A stretch of DNA of 49,486 bases from Reclinomonas americana ATCC 50394 (lineage: Eukaryota > Jakobida > Jakobea > Jakobida), in the NCBI GenBank assembly GCA_048213135.1, contig PS015228.1, positions 25,401 to 74,886 on the forward strand. The letters run 5' to 3'. The notes beneath the pieces are model-generated. The model did no database searches. It was not told the origin of the DNA and saw nothing but the letters and a program-made list of their open reading frames with translations. The translations under genes were made by a program, and so were the position numbers. Below are positions 34,251 through 43,639 of this stretch, piece by piece (within the stretch, counting starts at the first letter, position 1; every line of letters starts with the position of its first letter).

Positions 34251-34426
34251 GACGTGAGGGATAAGGAACAGGGAGAAGGTTGGAATGAAACTCACCGCGA
34301 AATGCGCTCACCCGTTGAGCTGAGATACACACAGCAACAACAACAACGTCGAAGCCATCCAGTGTGTCCCACCTGTCTTCTCACTGTTTACATAACGCAC
34401 TGGCTCCCTCTCCTCTCTTCTTCGTC

Positions 34427-36076
34427 ATGTCATCCGCCTCTCCTGTTTACTCTTGCAGCCTCCTGGAAGGACACACCGGCTGTGTGTACGCTGTCGCCGT
34501 CACTCCCGATGGTCTCCATGTTGTGACCGGCAGCAAGGACAACACTGTGCGTGTGTGGTCGGTGACGAGTGGGAGGGAGGAGCGGCGGTTGGAAGGGCAC
34601 GCGAACTGGGTGCTCTGTTTGGCGATTACGCCCGACGGGCAGTACATTGTCAGCGGCAGCAATGACAATACCATTCGAGTGTGGTGGCTGGCGACTGGCG
34701 ACGAAGTGGTGTTGTTGGAGGGGCACAGAGATATGGTGACGTGCGTTGCTGTCAGCGGCGATGGTCAGCACATTGTGAGCGGCAGTTACGATGGGAGCGT
34801 GAGGGTGTGGTCCCTGGAGANNNNNNNNNNNNNNNNNNNNNNNNNNNNNNNNNNNNNNNNNNNNNNNNNNNNNNNNNNNNNNNNNNNNNNNNNNNNNNNN
34901 NNNNNNNNNNNNNNNNNNNNNNNNNNNNNNNNNNNNNNNNNNNNNNNNNNNNNNNNNNNNNNNNNNNNNNNNNNNNNNNNNNNNNNNNNNNNNNNNNNNN
35001 NNNNNNNNNNNNNNNNNNNNNNNNNNNNNNNNNNNNNNNNNNNNNNNNNNNNNNNNNNNNNNNNNNNNNNNNNNNNNNNNNNNNNNNNNNNNNNNNNNNN
35101 NNNNNNNNNNNNNNNNNNNNNNNNNNNNNNNNNNNNNNNNNNNNNNNNNNNNNNNNNNNNNNNNNNNNNNNNNNNNNNNNNNNNNNNNNNNNNNNNNNNN
35201 NNNNNNNNNNNNNNNNNNNNNNNNNNNNNNNNNNNNNNNNNNNNNNNNNNNNNNNNNNNNNNNNNNNNNNNNNNNNNNNNNNNNNNNNNNNNNNNNNNNN
35301 CGACCGTTGGGAGTGACAGCAAGGCACAGAACCGCTCGTGTGTGTCCCCTCCAACCGTTGCACCTCCTCGCCACTCGCCAGTGACCACAGCCGCACCGTA
35401 TTGTCAGCGCTCCCGCTGATCACATGCAGGCCGTCGAGAGTGACAGCGACACACTGAACCATATTCGTGTGCCCCTTCATCTGTTGCAATTCCTCGCCAA
35501 TGGCCAGCGACCACACTCGTACAATCTTGTCAGCACTCCCGCTCACAATGTGCTCGTTATTGGGAGCCACAGCCACAGACAACACGACAAAATCGTCACT
35601 TCGCTTGCCCATCCTACACACTTGCTTGCCAGNNNNNNNNNNNNNNNNNNNNACACGTCGTGAGTGGCAGCACTGACATGACGTTGCGAATGTGGTCGCT
35701 GGCGATCGCGAGTGGGTTGGAGGAGGTGTGCCAGGTCGGTGGGAATTCGAAAGTCAGTTCTGTTGCTGTCACTCCCGACGGTCAACATATTGTGAGCAAC
35801 GCCGTCGGCGACAGCGCAGTGCGGGTGTGGTCCACGCCGCAAGGCCTCGCTCGGCAGGAGCTGGACACTGCGCGGCAGGCCATGCAGGCGTTGCAGGAGT
35901 TGCAGGAGTTGATGGAGGAAGAAGAAGAAGAAGACCCGCGGTTGCTGCCGGAATTGGTGCTGCGGTGCTTCATCGTGGAGGACGCTGCGGTGGTGCTGTT
36001 CCGCTGCAGTGTTCGCACGGCCGTGGATCAGCTGGCGGACTTCGATATGGAAACAGATCTAGAGAGGACAGAATGA
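34427..36076 (+). CDS. WD40 array gene 2, interrupted by gaps and an inverted contig
   Basis: ATG at 34427 opens three intact blades before a 480-base gap (34821-35300). After a segment that reads on the opposite strand (35301-35632) and a 20-base gap, the forward frame resumes at about 35653 with the last two blades (STDMTLRMWSLAI, AVRVWSTPQGLA). The C-terminal module follows (RQELDTARQAM ... DPRLLPE ... VLRCFIVEDAA). The tail differs from the paralogues: instead of ending DP-LHW it continues to MDTD-like acidic residues and ends ERTE. The gene was probably an ordinary seven-blade member; the break is more likely an assembly fault than a pseudogene. An AATAAA-like signal (36079) follows the stop. 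Confidence 0.75.
34821..35300. other. Assembly gap, 480 N
   Basis: Lies within WD40 array gene 2. The near-identity of blades among paralogues makes this a likely place for collapse or mis-joining. Confidence 0.95.
35301..35632 (-). other. Inverted WD40-coding segment between two gaps
   Basis: The minus strand encodes two whole blades and parts of others (DDFVVLSVAVAPNNEHIVSG, DKIVRVWSLAIGEE, TNMVQCVAV). The first is the atypical blade 4 type seen in genes 1, 8, 9 and 11. It is exactly the part missing from gene 2, but in reverse orientation and flanked by N on both sides. Confidence 0.85.
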
Positions 36077-36242
36077 GAAAAATAAAGGTCACTGCAGGGG
36101 TATCCTCGCCTCATGCCTCATGCGTTTTGTCTCCAACAGGAAGAGGCAGAAAAAAAAGACGATACAATCAACGTGTCCCACACTCACATAAATAGCACTC
36201 AAACGCACGCCATCGTACCTCCCTTTCCTCCCTCTCTCTGCC

Positions 36243-37310
36243 ATGTCATCCGCCTCTCTTAATCACCACTGTGGTCTTCTGGAGGGACACACGGAAGAGG
36301 TGCAGTCTGTTGCCGTGACTCCCGATGGCCAGTACATTGTGAGTTCGAGTGACGATGAGACGATGCGCGTGTGGTCGCTGGCGAGCGGGAAAGAAGTGCG
36401 ACGATTTGAGGGGCTACCCTTCGTGAAGTCTGTTTTCATCACTCCCGATGGTCAGCAAGTAGTGGTTGGCGGCTTGGAGAAGACAGTGCACGTGTGGTCG
36501 CTGGCGACTGGAGAAGAAGTGCGACGATGGAAGGGTCACACTTCTGTGGTTTCCTCTGTTGCCGTCACTCCTGATGGTCAGCACGTTGTGAGTGGCAGTT
36601 GGGAGAAGACATTGCACGTGTGGTCACTGGCGAGTGGAGAGGAGGTGCGACGGCTGGAGGGACACACTGGATATGTGAACTGCGTCACTGTCACTCCCGA
36701 CGGTCAGCACGTGGTGAGTGGGAGTGCGGACAAGACAGTGCGCGTGTGGTCGCTGGCGAGTGGCGAGGAAGCGCGGCAGATGGTGGGGCATGCTTCAGCT
36801 GTGTGGTCTGTTGCTGTCTCTCCCGACGGTCTGCATGTGGTGAGCGGGAGTGCCGATAAGACGGTACGAGTGTGGTCGTTAGTGAGTGGTGAGGAGGTGC
36901 GCCGGTTGGAGGGACACATGATGTTAGTGTTGTGTGTTGCCGTCTCTCCCGATAGCCAGTTCATTATCAGCGGGAGCAATGACGACACTGTGCGGCTGTG
37001 GTCGCTGATGAGTGGCGAGGAGGTGCGACGATTCGAAGGTGGCGCCAGTGCTGTGGCTTTCACTCCTGATGGACAGCGCATCGTGAGTGGTGGTTGGACA
37101 CGCAGACTGCGAGTTTTGTCTTCGCCACTCGCCTTATCACGTCACGAGCTCGACACCGCGCGACTGGCCATGGAGGCGGTGCAGGAGATGATGGAGGAAG
37201 GAGAAGAGGATCCGCGATGCCTGCCAGAGCTGGCGCTGCGGTGTTTCATCGTGGAGGAAGCTGAGGCGATGTGCTTCCGGTGCAGCATGGATCCCGAGTT
37301 GCATTGGTGA
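36243..37310 (+). CDS. WD40 array gene 3
   Basis: Intronless, 355 residues, ATG after a CT-rich leader at 36243. Seven blades; blade 2 has lost the GH pair (FEGLPFVKSVFITPDG) and uses VHVWSLATGEE, blade 7 is the short FEGGASAVAF type. The C-terminal module reads RHELDTARLAM ... DPRCLPE ... ALRCFIVEEAE ... CFRCS and ends DPELHW. Its last ~190 bp are almost identical to those of gene 4, which indicates recent duplication or gene conversion. Confidence 0.92.
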   Translation: MSSASLNHHCGLLEGHTEEVQSVAVTPDGQYIVSSSDDETMRVWSLASGKEVRRFEGLPFVKSVFITPDGQQVVVGGLEKTVHVWSLATGEEVRRWKGHTSVVSSVAVTPDGQHVVSGSWEKTLHVWSLASGEEVRRLEGHTGYVNCVTVTPDGQHVVSGSADKTVRVWSLASGEEARQMVGHASAVWSVAVSPDGLHVVSGSADKTVRVWSLVSGEEVRRLEGHMMLVLCVAVSPDSQFIISGSNDDTVRLWSLMSGEEVRRFEGGASAVAFTPDGQRIVSGGWTRRLRVLSSPLALSRHELDTARLAMEAVQEMMEEGEEDPRCLPELALRCFIVEEAEAMCFRCSMDPELHW

Positions 37311-37420
37311 GGCGTGTAGGAAGGCAGAGAAGAGCGTGCAAAAATGAAAGTCATAGAGTCACATCTTCGCCTCGTGCGTTCCATCTTCAATGGCCAAAAA
37401 TCGAGAAGGTTGCTGCTTCG

Positions 37421-37486
37421 GCAACTTCGAGCTTCAACAATCCCATACTTCTTCTCGCACTCAACCGCACGCCATCGTGCCTCCCT
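37421..37486 (+). promoter_or_regulatory. Conserved upstream element, WD40 gene 4
   Basis: GCAACTTCGA and TCTTCTCGCACTC plus CACGCCATCGTGCCTCCC, ending about 20 bp before the ATG at 37505. The same blocks in the same order precede genes 5 and 8-11. Confidence 0.5.
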
Positions 37487-37504
37487 TTTCTCCCTCTCTC
37501 TGCC

Positions 37505-38572
37505 ATGTCATCCGCTCCTCTTCATCACCACTGTAGTCTTCTGGAGGGCCACGCTCGAGAGGTGCGGTCCGTCGCCGTCACCCCTGACGGGCAGCATGTT
37601 GTGAGCGCTAGTGATGACGGAACTGTTCGTGTGTGGTCACTGGCGAGTGGCGAGGAATTGCGACGACTGGAGGGGTACATTAAGTGGGTGAACGCTCTCG
37701 CGGTCACTCCCGACGGTCAACACATTGTAGTGGGGTGCTCCGACGAGGCAATTCGAGTGTGGTCACTGGCGAGTGGCGAGGAAGTGCGACGATTGGTGGG
37801 GCACAGTAGCTTGTCGTCTTTCGCCGTCACTCCTGATGGCCAGCACGTTGTGAGTGGCAGTTGGGAGAAGATATTGCACGTGTGGTCATTGGCGAGTGGA
37901 CAGGAGGTACGACGGCTGGAGGGACACACTGGAATGGTGATGTCTGTCACTGTCACTCCCGACAGTCAGCATGTGGTGAGCGGGAGTGGAGATAAGACAG
38001 TGCGTGTGTGGTCGCTGGCGAACGGAGAGGAAGTGCGGCAGATGGTGGGGCACACTGAGACTGTTCGATGTGTCGCCGTCTCTCCCGATGGTCTGCATGT
38101 GGTGAGCGGAAGTCACGACAAGACGGTGCGAGTGTGGTCGCTGGTGAGTTGCGAGGAGGTGCGCCGGTTGGAGGGGCACATGAAGTGGGTGTTGTGTGTC
38201 GCCATCACTCCCGATTCCCAGTTCATTGTCAGTGGGAGCATTGATGACACTGTGCGGCTGTGGTCCTCGGTGACTGGTGAGGAGGTGCGACGATTTGCAG
38301 GTGGTACCAGCGTTGTGGCCTTCACTCCTGATGGACAGCGCATCGTGAGTGGAGGTTGGACACACAGACTGCGAGTTTTGTCTTCGCCACTTGCCTTGTC
38401 ACGTCACGAGCTCGACACCGCGCGACTGGCCATGGAGGCGGTGCAGGAGATGATGGAGGAAGGAGAAGAGGATCCGCGATGCCTGCCAGAGTTGGCGCTG
38501 CGGTGTTTCATTGTGGAGGAAGCTGAGGCGATGTGCTTCCGGTGCAGCATGGATCCCGAGTTGCATTGGTGA
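37505..38572 (+). CDS. WD40 array gene 4
   Basis: Intronless, 355 residues. The start at 37505 (MSSAPLHHHC) aligns with the paralogues and follows the TCTGCC leader. Seven blades; blade 3 is shortened (LVGHSSLSSFAVTPDG), blade 7 is FAGGTSVVAF. The third-blade tail (GSWEKILHVWSLASGQEVRR) and the whole C-terminal module match gene 3 closely. An in-frame extension upstream to 37271 overlaps the end of gene 3 and contains the promoter-like element, so I reject it as coding. Confidence 0.92.
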   Translation: MSSAPLHHHCSLLEGHAREVRSVAVTPDGQHVVSASDDGTVRVWSLASGEELRRLEGYIKWVNALAVTPDGQHIVVGCSDEAIRVWSLASGEEVRRLVGHSSLSSFAVTPDGQHVVSGSWEKILHVWSLASGQEVRRLEGHTGMVMSVTVTPDSQHVVSGSGDKTVRVWSLANGEEVRQMVGHTETVRCVAVSPDGLHVVSGSHDKTVRVWSLVSCEEVRRLEGHMKWVLCVAITPDSQFIVSGSIDDTVRLWSSVTGEEVRRFAGGTSVVAFTPDGQRIVSGGWTHRLRVLSSPLALSRHELDTARLAMEAVQEMMEEGEEDPRCLPELALRCFIVEEAEAMCFRCSMDPELHW

Positions 38573-38649
38573 GGCAGGATAGTATGTGGGAATAAAATCG
38601 CTGCGGGGAGTTCTTGCCCTATGCCTCATGCGGTTCGTCTCCGAGAAAA

Positions 38650-38718
38650 GCAACTTCGACGCAGTCATGTTGTTGAACAAGTCCCACACTTCTTCTCGCA
38701 CTCCGCCACGCAATCGTA
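38650..38718 (+). promoter_or_regulatory. Conserved upstream element, WD40 gene 5
   Basis: GCAACTTCGACGCAGTC, then GTCCCACACTTCTTCTCGCAC and the CACGCAATCGTACC block, 95 bp before the ATG at the near end. Confidence 0.5.
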
Positions 38719-38744
38719 CCTCCCCCCCCTCCTCTCTCTCTGCC

Positions 38745-39818
38745 ATGTCATCCGCCGCTCCCATTCACTCTTGCAGTTTCCTGGAAGGACACACCGACTG
38801 CGTTCTCTGCGTCGCCGTCACTCCCGACGGGAAGCATGTTGTGAGTGGCAGCAAGGACAAGACTGTGCGTGTGTGGTCACTGGCAAGTGGACAAGAGGTG
38901 CAGCGGATGGAGGGTCACACGAACTGGGTGCGTTGTGTCACCGTCACTCCCGATGGACAGCACGTTGTGAGCGGCGGTGATGACGATTCTGTGCATGTGT
39001 GGTCACTGGCGACTGGAGAGGAAGTGCGACTGCTGGAGGGGCACAGAGGCGCAGTGGTGTGTGTTGCTATCGCTTCCGATGGACAGCTCTTTGTGAGTGG
39101 GGGTGTTGACAACACAGTGCGAGTGTGGTCACTGGCGAGTGGCGAGGAGGTGCGGCGGCTGGAGGGACACACGGAGAGTGTGCGCTCTGTTGCCATCACT
39201 CCCGACGGTCAGCACGTGGTGAGCGGGAGCCATGACAGGACAGTGCGCGTGTGGTTGCTGACGAGTGGCGAGGAGGTGCGTCAAATGGCGTGGCACGCCG
39301 GGTGGGTAACGTCTGTCGCCGTCACTCCCGACGGCCTGTATGTAGTGAGCGGGGATATGGTCAAGACAGTGCGCGTGTGGTCACTGGCGAGTGGCGAGGA
39401 GGTGCGACGGTTTGAGGGGCACACGAAAGCGGTGCTGTATGTCGCCGTCTCTCCAGATAGTCAGTTTATTGTCAGTGGGAGCTATGACAGCACTGTGCGA
39501 ATGTGGTCCTCGGTGACTGGTGAGGAGGTGCGCCAGTTTGAGGGGAAAGTCAACTGTGTGGCTATCACTCCCGACGGGCAGTCAATCGTCAACAGCGGAT
39601 TCGAATTTGTTGTGCGAGTTTTGTCTTCGCCACTCGCCTTGGCCCGCCGCGAGCTCGAAAGCACCCGGCTGGCCATGCAGGCGGTGCAGGCGATGGTGCA
39701 GGCAGACGAAGAAGAGGATCCGCGGTGCTTGGTGGAGATCGTGCTGCGGTGTTTCATTGCGGAGGAAGCTGAGGCGATGTGCTTCCGGTGCAGCGCGGAT
39801 CCCGACTTGCATTGGTGA
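38745..39818 (+). CDS. WD40 array gene 5
   Basis: Intronless, 357 residues. Blades 1-3 (DCVLCVAVTPDG, MEGHTNWVRCVTVTPDG, GGDDDSVHVWSLATGEE) are nearly the same as those of gene 10, although five genes lie between. Blade 5 has WH for GH (MAWHAGWVTSVAV), and blade 7 is very short (FEGKVNCVAITPDG). The module is RRELESTRLAM ... DPRCLVE ... VLRCFIAEEAE ... CFRCS. Confidence 0.92.
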   Translation: MSSAAPIHSCSFLEGHTDCVLCVAVTPDGKHVVSGSKDKTVRVWSLASGQEVQRMEGHTNWVRCVTVTPDGQHVVSGGDDDSVHVWSLATGEEVRLLEGHRGAVVCVAIASDGQLFVSGGVDNTVRVWSLASGEEVRRLEGHTESVRSVAITPDGQHVVSGSHDRTVRVWLLTSGEEVRQMAWHAGWVTSVAVTPDGLYVVSGDMVKTVRVWSLASGEEVRRFEGHTKAVLYVAVSPDSQFIVSGSYDSTVRMWSSVTGEEVRQFEGKVNCVAITPDGQSIVNSGFEFVVRVLSSPLALARRELESTRLAMQAVQAMVQADEEEDPRCLVEIVLRCFIAEEAEAMCFRCSADPDLHW

Positions 39819-39969
39819 CGCGCGAATGGGAGAAGAGAGCCAAGCAGGCGCGTTACCCATCAATAAAGAGTTGTCCTTGTCCTTTTTTTCGAACACATTC
39901 CATTCTTTCGCATTTCGCAGCGCAGCACACACGAGCTCGCATCCCTCACTCCTTCCTTCACCTTTCCCC

Positions 39970-41058
39970 ATGTCGCTCACCACCCCCACCATCGCTCCCC
40001 AATGCCTCATTGGCCACGTGAGCGCCGTGACAAGTGTCGCCTTCACCGTCGACGACACCCACCTTGTGAGCGGCAGCTGGGACACCACCCTCCGCGTGTG
40101 GTCCGTGGCCAGTGGAGAGCACGTGCAACACATGGAAGGGCACGTGAGCTGGGTGCGAAGTGTTGCCGTCACACCCGATGGAGAGCACGCGGTGAGCTGC
40201 AGTCGCGATCTGTCGTTGCGTGTGTGGTCTCTGGCAAGTGGGCAAGAGGTGCGACAGTTCGTGGGACACGCGTACGCGGTGATGTCGGTCGCGGTGACAC
40301 CCGATGGGCAACACCTGGTCAGTGGGAGCGAGGACAGGACTGTGCGAGTGTGGTCGCTGGCGAGGGGCGTGGAGGTGCGACGAATGGCGAGGCACAAGGA
40401 CCGGGTGTCGGCCGTGGCCGTCACTCCCGACGGAGAGTTTGTTGTGAGCGGGAGCTGGGACGCATCGGTGCGAGTGTGGTCGCTGGCGAGCGGAGTGCAG
40501 CTGTGGCGATTCAAAGGGCACACAAAGTGGGTGCTGTGTGCGGCGGTCACTCCCGATGGGCAGCACGTGGTGAGCGGCGGCTGTGACACTACGGTGCGTG
40601 TGTGGTCGCTGGCGAGTGGACGACAGGAGCGCTGCTTGCTCGGGCACGAGGATACGGTGTGTTCTGTCGCCGTCACACCGAATAGTCAGCATGTGGTGAG
40701 TGGCGGGGACGACAAGACGGTGCGAGTGTGGTCGCTGGCAAGTGGACAAGAGCTGCAGCGGCTGCACGGGCACACGGATCGGGTGTTTGCTGTCGCCGTC
40801 TCTCACGATGGCCTGCGCGTTGCGAGTGGAGGCTATGACGAGACGGTGCGGGTGTGGTCACTGCCGCACGCCTTTGCCTGTCGCGAGCTTGATAGTGCGC
40901 GGGAGGCCGTGCAGGCGGTGCGGGAGATAATGATAGAAGGAGAGGGAGAGGAGGATCCGCGGTGCCTGCCGGAGATCGTGTTGCGGTGTTTCGTGGTGGA
41001 GGAGGCTGAGGTGGTCCTCTTCCGTTGCAGTGCAGTTTCTGATTTGTACGTGGAGTGA
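39970..41058 (+). CDS. WD40 array gene 6, divergent member
   Basis: Intronless, 362 residues. The N-terminus (MSLTTPTIAPQCLIGHVSAV) lacks the MSSA-P-H-C-LEGH start of most paralogues. Seven full blades, including a full-length last blade (LHGHTDRVFAVAVSHDG) that closes with VRVWSLPHAFACRELDSAR before the module (DPRCLPE ... VLRCFVVEEAE ... FRCS). It ends LYVE. Genes 6 and 7 share the SLPHAFACRELD junction and form their own subgroup. The upstream region has an AATAAA (39862) and no conserved promoter element. Confidence 0.92.
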   Translation: MSLTTPTIAPQCLIGHVSAVTSVAFTVDDTHLVSGSWDTTLRVWSVASGEHVQHMEGHVSWVRSVAVTPDGEHAVSCSRDLSLRVWSLASGQEVRQFVGHAYAVMSVAVTPDGQHLVSGSEDRTVRVWSLARGVEVRRMARHKDRVSAVAVTPDGEFVVSGSWDASVRVWSLASGVQLWRFKGHTKWVLCAAVTPDGQHVVSGGCDTTVRVWSLASGRQERCLLGHEDTVCSVAVTPNSQHVVSGGDDKTVRVWSLASGQELQRLHGHTDRVFAVAVSHDGLRVASGGYDETVRVWSLPHAFACRELDSAREAVQAVREIMIEGEGEEDPRCLPEIVLRCFVVEEAEVVLFRCSAVSDLYVE

Positions 41059-41114
41059 ACTTCAACACAAGTGTCCGTCCGTCCCTCTCTCCCGCCTCCT
41101 TCCACCTCCCCCTC

Positions 41115-42203
41115 ATGTCACTTGCCACGCACATTCATCGCCACAAGCGCCGCTTGGTGGGACACTCTGCAGGGGTGAACTCTGTGGCCTTCACTCCCGA
41201 TGGACTGCACGTGGTGAGTGGCAGTCGAGACACCACAGTGCGCGTGTGGTCTCTGGCGAGTGGCGAAGAAGTGCGACAGCTGGAGGGCCACGTTGATGTG
41301 GTGCGGTCTGTCGCCGTCACGCCCGACAGTCGGCACATTGTGAGCGGCGCTGATGACAGGACCGTGCGCATGTGGTCTCTTGAGAGTGGCGAGGAGGTGC
41401 GAGTGCTGCGAGGACACACTGACTTTGTGTTTGCTGTCGCTGTCACTCCCGATGGCCGGCATGTGGTGAGCGGAAGCCGCGATAGGACTGTGCGACTGTG
41501 GTCCATCGAAAGTGGAAATGCAGTGTGCCAGTTGAGGGGACACGCTGGTGCGGTGCTGTCTGTCGCCGCCACTCCCGATGGCCTCCGCGTTGTGAGTGGC
41601 AGCCAGGACAACACCGTGCGAGTGTGGTCGCTGGCGAACGGAGGAGAATTGATGTGGCTTTTTGAGGGGCACACCTATTTGGTAATGTCTGTCGCCGTCA
41701 CTCTCGACGGTCTGCATGTGGTGAGCGGGAGCTACGACAAGACAGTGCGCGTGTGGTCACTGGAGAGTGGCGCAGAGACGCAACGGTTGGAGGGGCACAC
41801 AACATGGGTGCGTGCAGTCGCAGTGACGCCCGATGGTCAGCACATTCTCGGTGGCAGCAATGAAAAGGCCGTGCGAGTGTGGTCGCTGGCACGTGGCAAA
41901 GAAGTGCTGCAGTTGGAAGGTGAAACTATCGGCGTGCAATCGGTCGCCGTTTCGCCTGACGGGCAGCATGTGGCGAGCGGGGGAGACGACTGCAAAGTGC
42001 GAGTGTGGTCCCTGCCGCATGCTTTTGCTTGTCGCGAGCTCGACGCCGCGCGGCTGGCCGTGCGGGCGGTAATAGAAGAGGAGGAGGAGGAGGAGGAGGA
42101 TGATCCACGGTGTTTGCCGGAAATCGTGTTGCGGTGTTTCATTGTGGAGGAGGCTGAAGTGGTGCTGTTCAGGTGCAGCTCAGATCCTGATTTGCACTGG
42201 TAG
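41115..42203 (+). CDS. WD40 array gene 7, 56 bp after gene 6
   Basis: Intronless, 362 residues (MSLATHIHRHKRRLVGHSAGV). Seven full blades, for example LRGHTDFVFAVAVTPDG and LEGHTTWVRAVAVTPDG; blade 7 starts LEGETIGVQSVAV without GH. The join to the module is SLPHAFACRELDAAR as in gene 6, followed by an acidic run and DPRCLPE ... VLRCFIVEEAE ... FRCS-DPDLHW. Only 56 bp separate its ATG from the gene 6 stop, so it has hardly room for a separate promoter. Confidence 0.92.
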   Translation: MSLATHIHRHKRRLVGHSAGVNSVAFTPDGLHVVSGSRDTTVRVWSLASGEEVRQLEGHVDVVRSVAVTPDSRHIVSGADDRTVRMWSLESGEEVRVLRGHTDFVFAVAVTPDGRHVVSGSRDRTVRLWSIESGNAVCQLRGHAGAVLSVAATPDGLRVVSGSQDNTVRVWSLANGGELMWLFEGHTYLVMSVAVTLDGLHVVSGSYDKTVRVWSLESGAETQRLEGHTTWVRAVAVTPDGQHILGGSNEKAVRVWSLARGKEVLQLEGETIGVQSVAVSPDGQHVASGGDDCKVRVWSLPHAFACRELDAARLAVRAVIEEEEEEEEDDPRCLPEIVLRCFIVEEAEVVLFRCSSDPDLHW

Positions 42204-42287
42204 AGAAGGCGGAAAAATGAAGGTCAAAGTGTTGCATCCTCCCTTCATGCGTTCCCCATGCAACAGAGATCACGTGGTAACAGAGAA

Positions 42288-42326
42288 GCAACTTCGACCT
42301 CGCAAAAGTCTGCGAACGTGTGTCCC
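42288..42326 (+). promoter_or_regulatory. Conserved upstream element, WD40 gene 8
   Basis: GCAACTTCGACCTCGCAAAA and GTCCCACGCG, about 109 bp before the ATG. An upstream GTTGCATCCTCC ... GAGATCACG block is also shared with gene 10. Confidence 0.5.
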
Positions 42327-42396
42327 ACGCGTCTTTCTTGCCCTCCTGTTGTCTTGCACGCCATCGCGCCTCCCTTGCTCTCTCTCTCTCTCTATC

Positions 42397-43485
42397 ATGA
42401 CATCCGCCTTTCCCCGTTACTGCTGCAGTCTCTTGGAGGGTCACGCTCGGGAGGTGCGGTCTGTCGCCGTGACTCCCAACGGAGAGTACATTATCAGCGG
42501 AGGTGATGACGCAACAGTGCGTCTGTGGTCACTGGTGAGCGGAAAAGAAGTGCGACGATTGGAAGGACGCGCTAGCGGCGTGTGGTCAGTCGCCGTCACT
42601 CCCGACAGCCAGCACATTGTGATGGGTTGCGTTGACAAGACCATTCGCGTGCGGTCACTGGCGAGCGGAGAAGAAGTGCGACGGTTGGTGGGGCACGCTG
42701 CTTTGGTGTCATCTGTGGCCATCACTCCCGACGGTCAGCACGTCGTGAGTGGGAGCTTTGACAACACAGTGCGTGTGTGGTCGCTGGCGACCGGCGAAAT
42801 GGTGCGACAGGTGCAGCGTAGTGTGTACACGTTTCGCTTTCTTGTGTTGTCTGTCGCCGTCACTCCTGATGGACGGTACATTGTGAGCGGAAGTGCTGAC
42901 AAGATGGTGCGAGTGTGGTCGTTGGCGAGTGGCAGGCAAGTGCAGCAGCTGGAGGGACACGCGGAATCGGTGAACTCTGTCGCCGTCACTCCCGACGGTC
43001 AGCATGTGGTGAGTGGGAGTCACGATACGACAGTGCGAGTGTGGTCACTGGCGAGAGGCGCAGAGGTGCGACGGTTGGAGGGGCACACTGGGTGGGTGAC
43101 TTGTGTCGCCGTCACTCCCGATGGTTTGCATGTGGTGAGTGGCGGCAAAGACAGCGCCATACGAATGTGGTCGCTGGCAAGTGGTGAGGAGGTGCGCTGG
43201 TTTGATGGAACAGTCAGCTCCATCGCCATTACACCTGATGGTCAGGGCATTGTAAGCGGCGCCGGTCGCGACAAGTCCGTGCGAGTGTGGCATTCACCGT
43301 ACGCCTTGGTCCGTCGCGAGCTCGAAAGTGCGCGGCAGGCCATGCAGGCGGTGCGGGAGGCGGTACCACACGAAGAAGACGTGGATCAGCGGTGCTTGCC
43401 GGAGCTGGTACTGCGGTGCTTCATTGTGGAGGATGCAGCTGTCCTGCTGTTCCGCTGCAGCATGGACTCTGATATGCGCTGGTAA
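42397..43485 (+). CDS. WD40 array gene 8
   Basis: Intronless, 362 residues, ATG at 42397 (MTSAFPRYCCSLLEGHAREV). Seven blades; blade 2 uses GR for GH (LEGRASGVWSVAV), blade 4 is the atypical long type (VQRSVYTFRFLVLSVAV), blade 7 is short (FDGTVSSIAI). Blades 4-7 closely match gene 11. The module follows VRVWHSPYALVRRELESAR with DQRCLPE and VLRCFIVEDAA ... FRCS and ends SDMRW. The possible upstream extension to 42100 overlaps gene 7 in another frame and is rejected. Confidence 0.92.
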   Translation: MTSAFPRYCCSLLEGHAREVRSVAVTPNGEYIISGGDDATVRLWSLVSGKEVRRLEGRASGVWSVAVTPDSQHIVMGCVDKTIRVRSLASGEEVRRLVGHAALVSSVAITPDGQHVVSGSFDNTVRVWSLATGEMVRQVQRSVYTFRFLVLSVAVTPDGRYIVSGSADKMVRVWSLASGRQVQQLEGHAESVNSVAVTPDGQHVVSGSHDTTVRVWSLARGAEVRRLEGHTGWVTCVAVTPDGLHVVSGGKDSAIRMWSLASGEEVRWFDGTVSSIAITPDGQGIVSGAGRDKSVRVWHSPYALVRRELESARQAMQAVREAVPHEEDVDQRCLPELVLRCFIVEDAAVLLFRCSMDSDMRW

Positions 43486-43558
43486 TGAAGAAAGAGAGCA
43501 TGTAGATAAATGAATGCTAGGTTCTCTTCTTGCGTTCCCCGTACGCGACGGTAGTGCA

Positions 43559-43590
43559 GCAACTTCGACCTCGCAGAGTCCGTCCCACAA
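43559..43590 (+). promoter_or_regulatory. Conserved upstream element, WD40 gene 9
   Basis: GCAACTTCGACCTCGCAGAG then TCCGTCCCACAA, 81 bp before the ATG. Confidence 0.5.
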
Positions 43591-43639
43591 CGCTTCTCGC
43601 ACCGACTCGGCACGCCACTGTCTCGTCCCTCTCGCTCTC

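Noticed and set aside
37271-37504. N-terminal extension of WD40 gene 4 (and a similar one before gene 8)
   Set aside because: The extension starts inside the preceding gene and covers the conserved promoter-like element; the ATG aligned with the paralogues is preferred.
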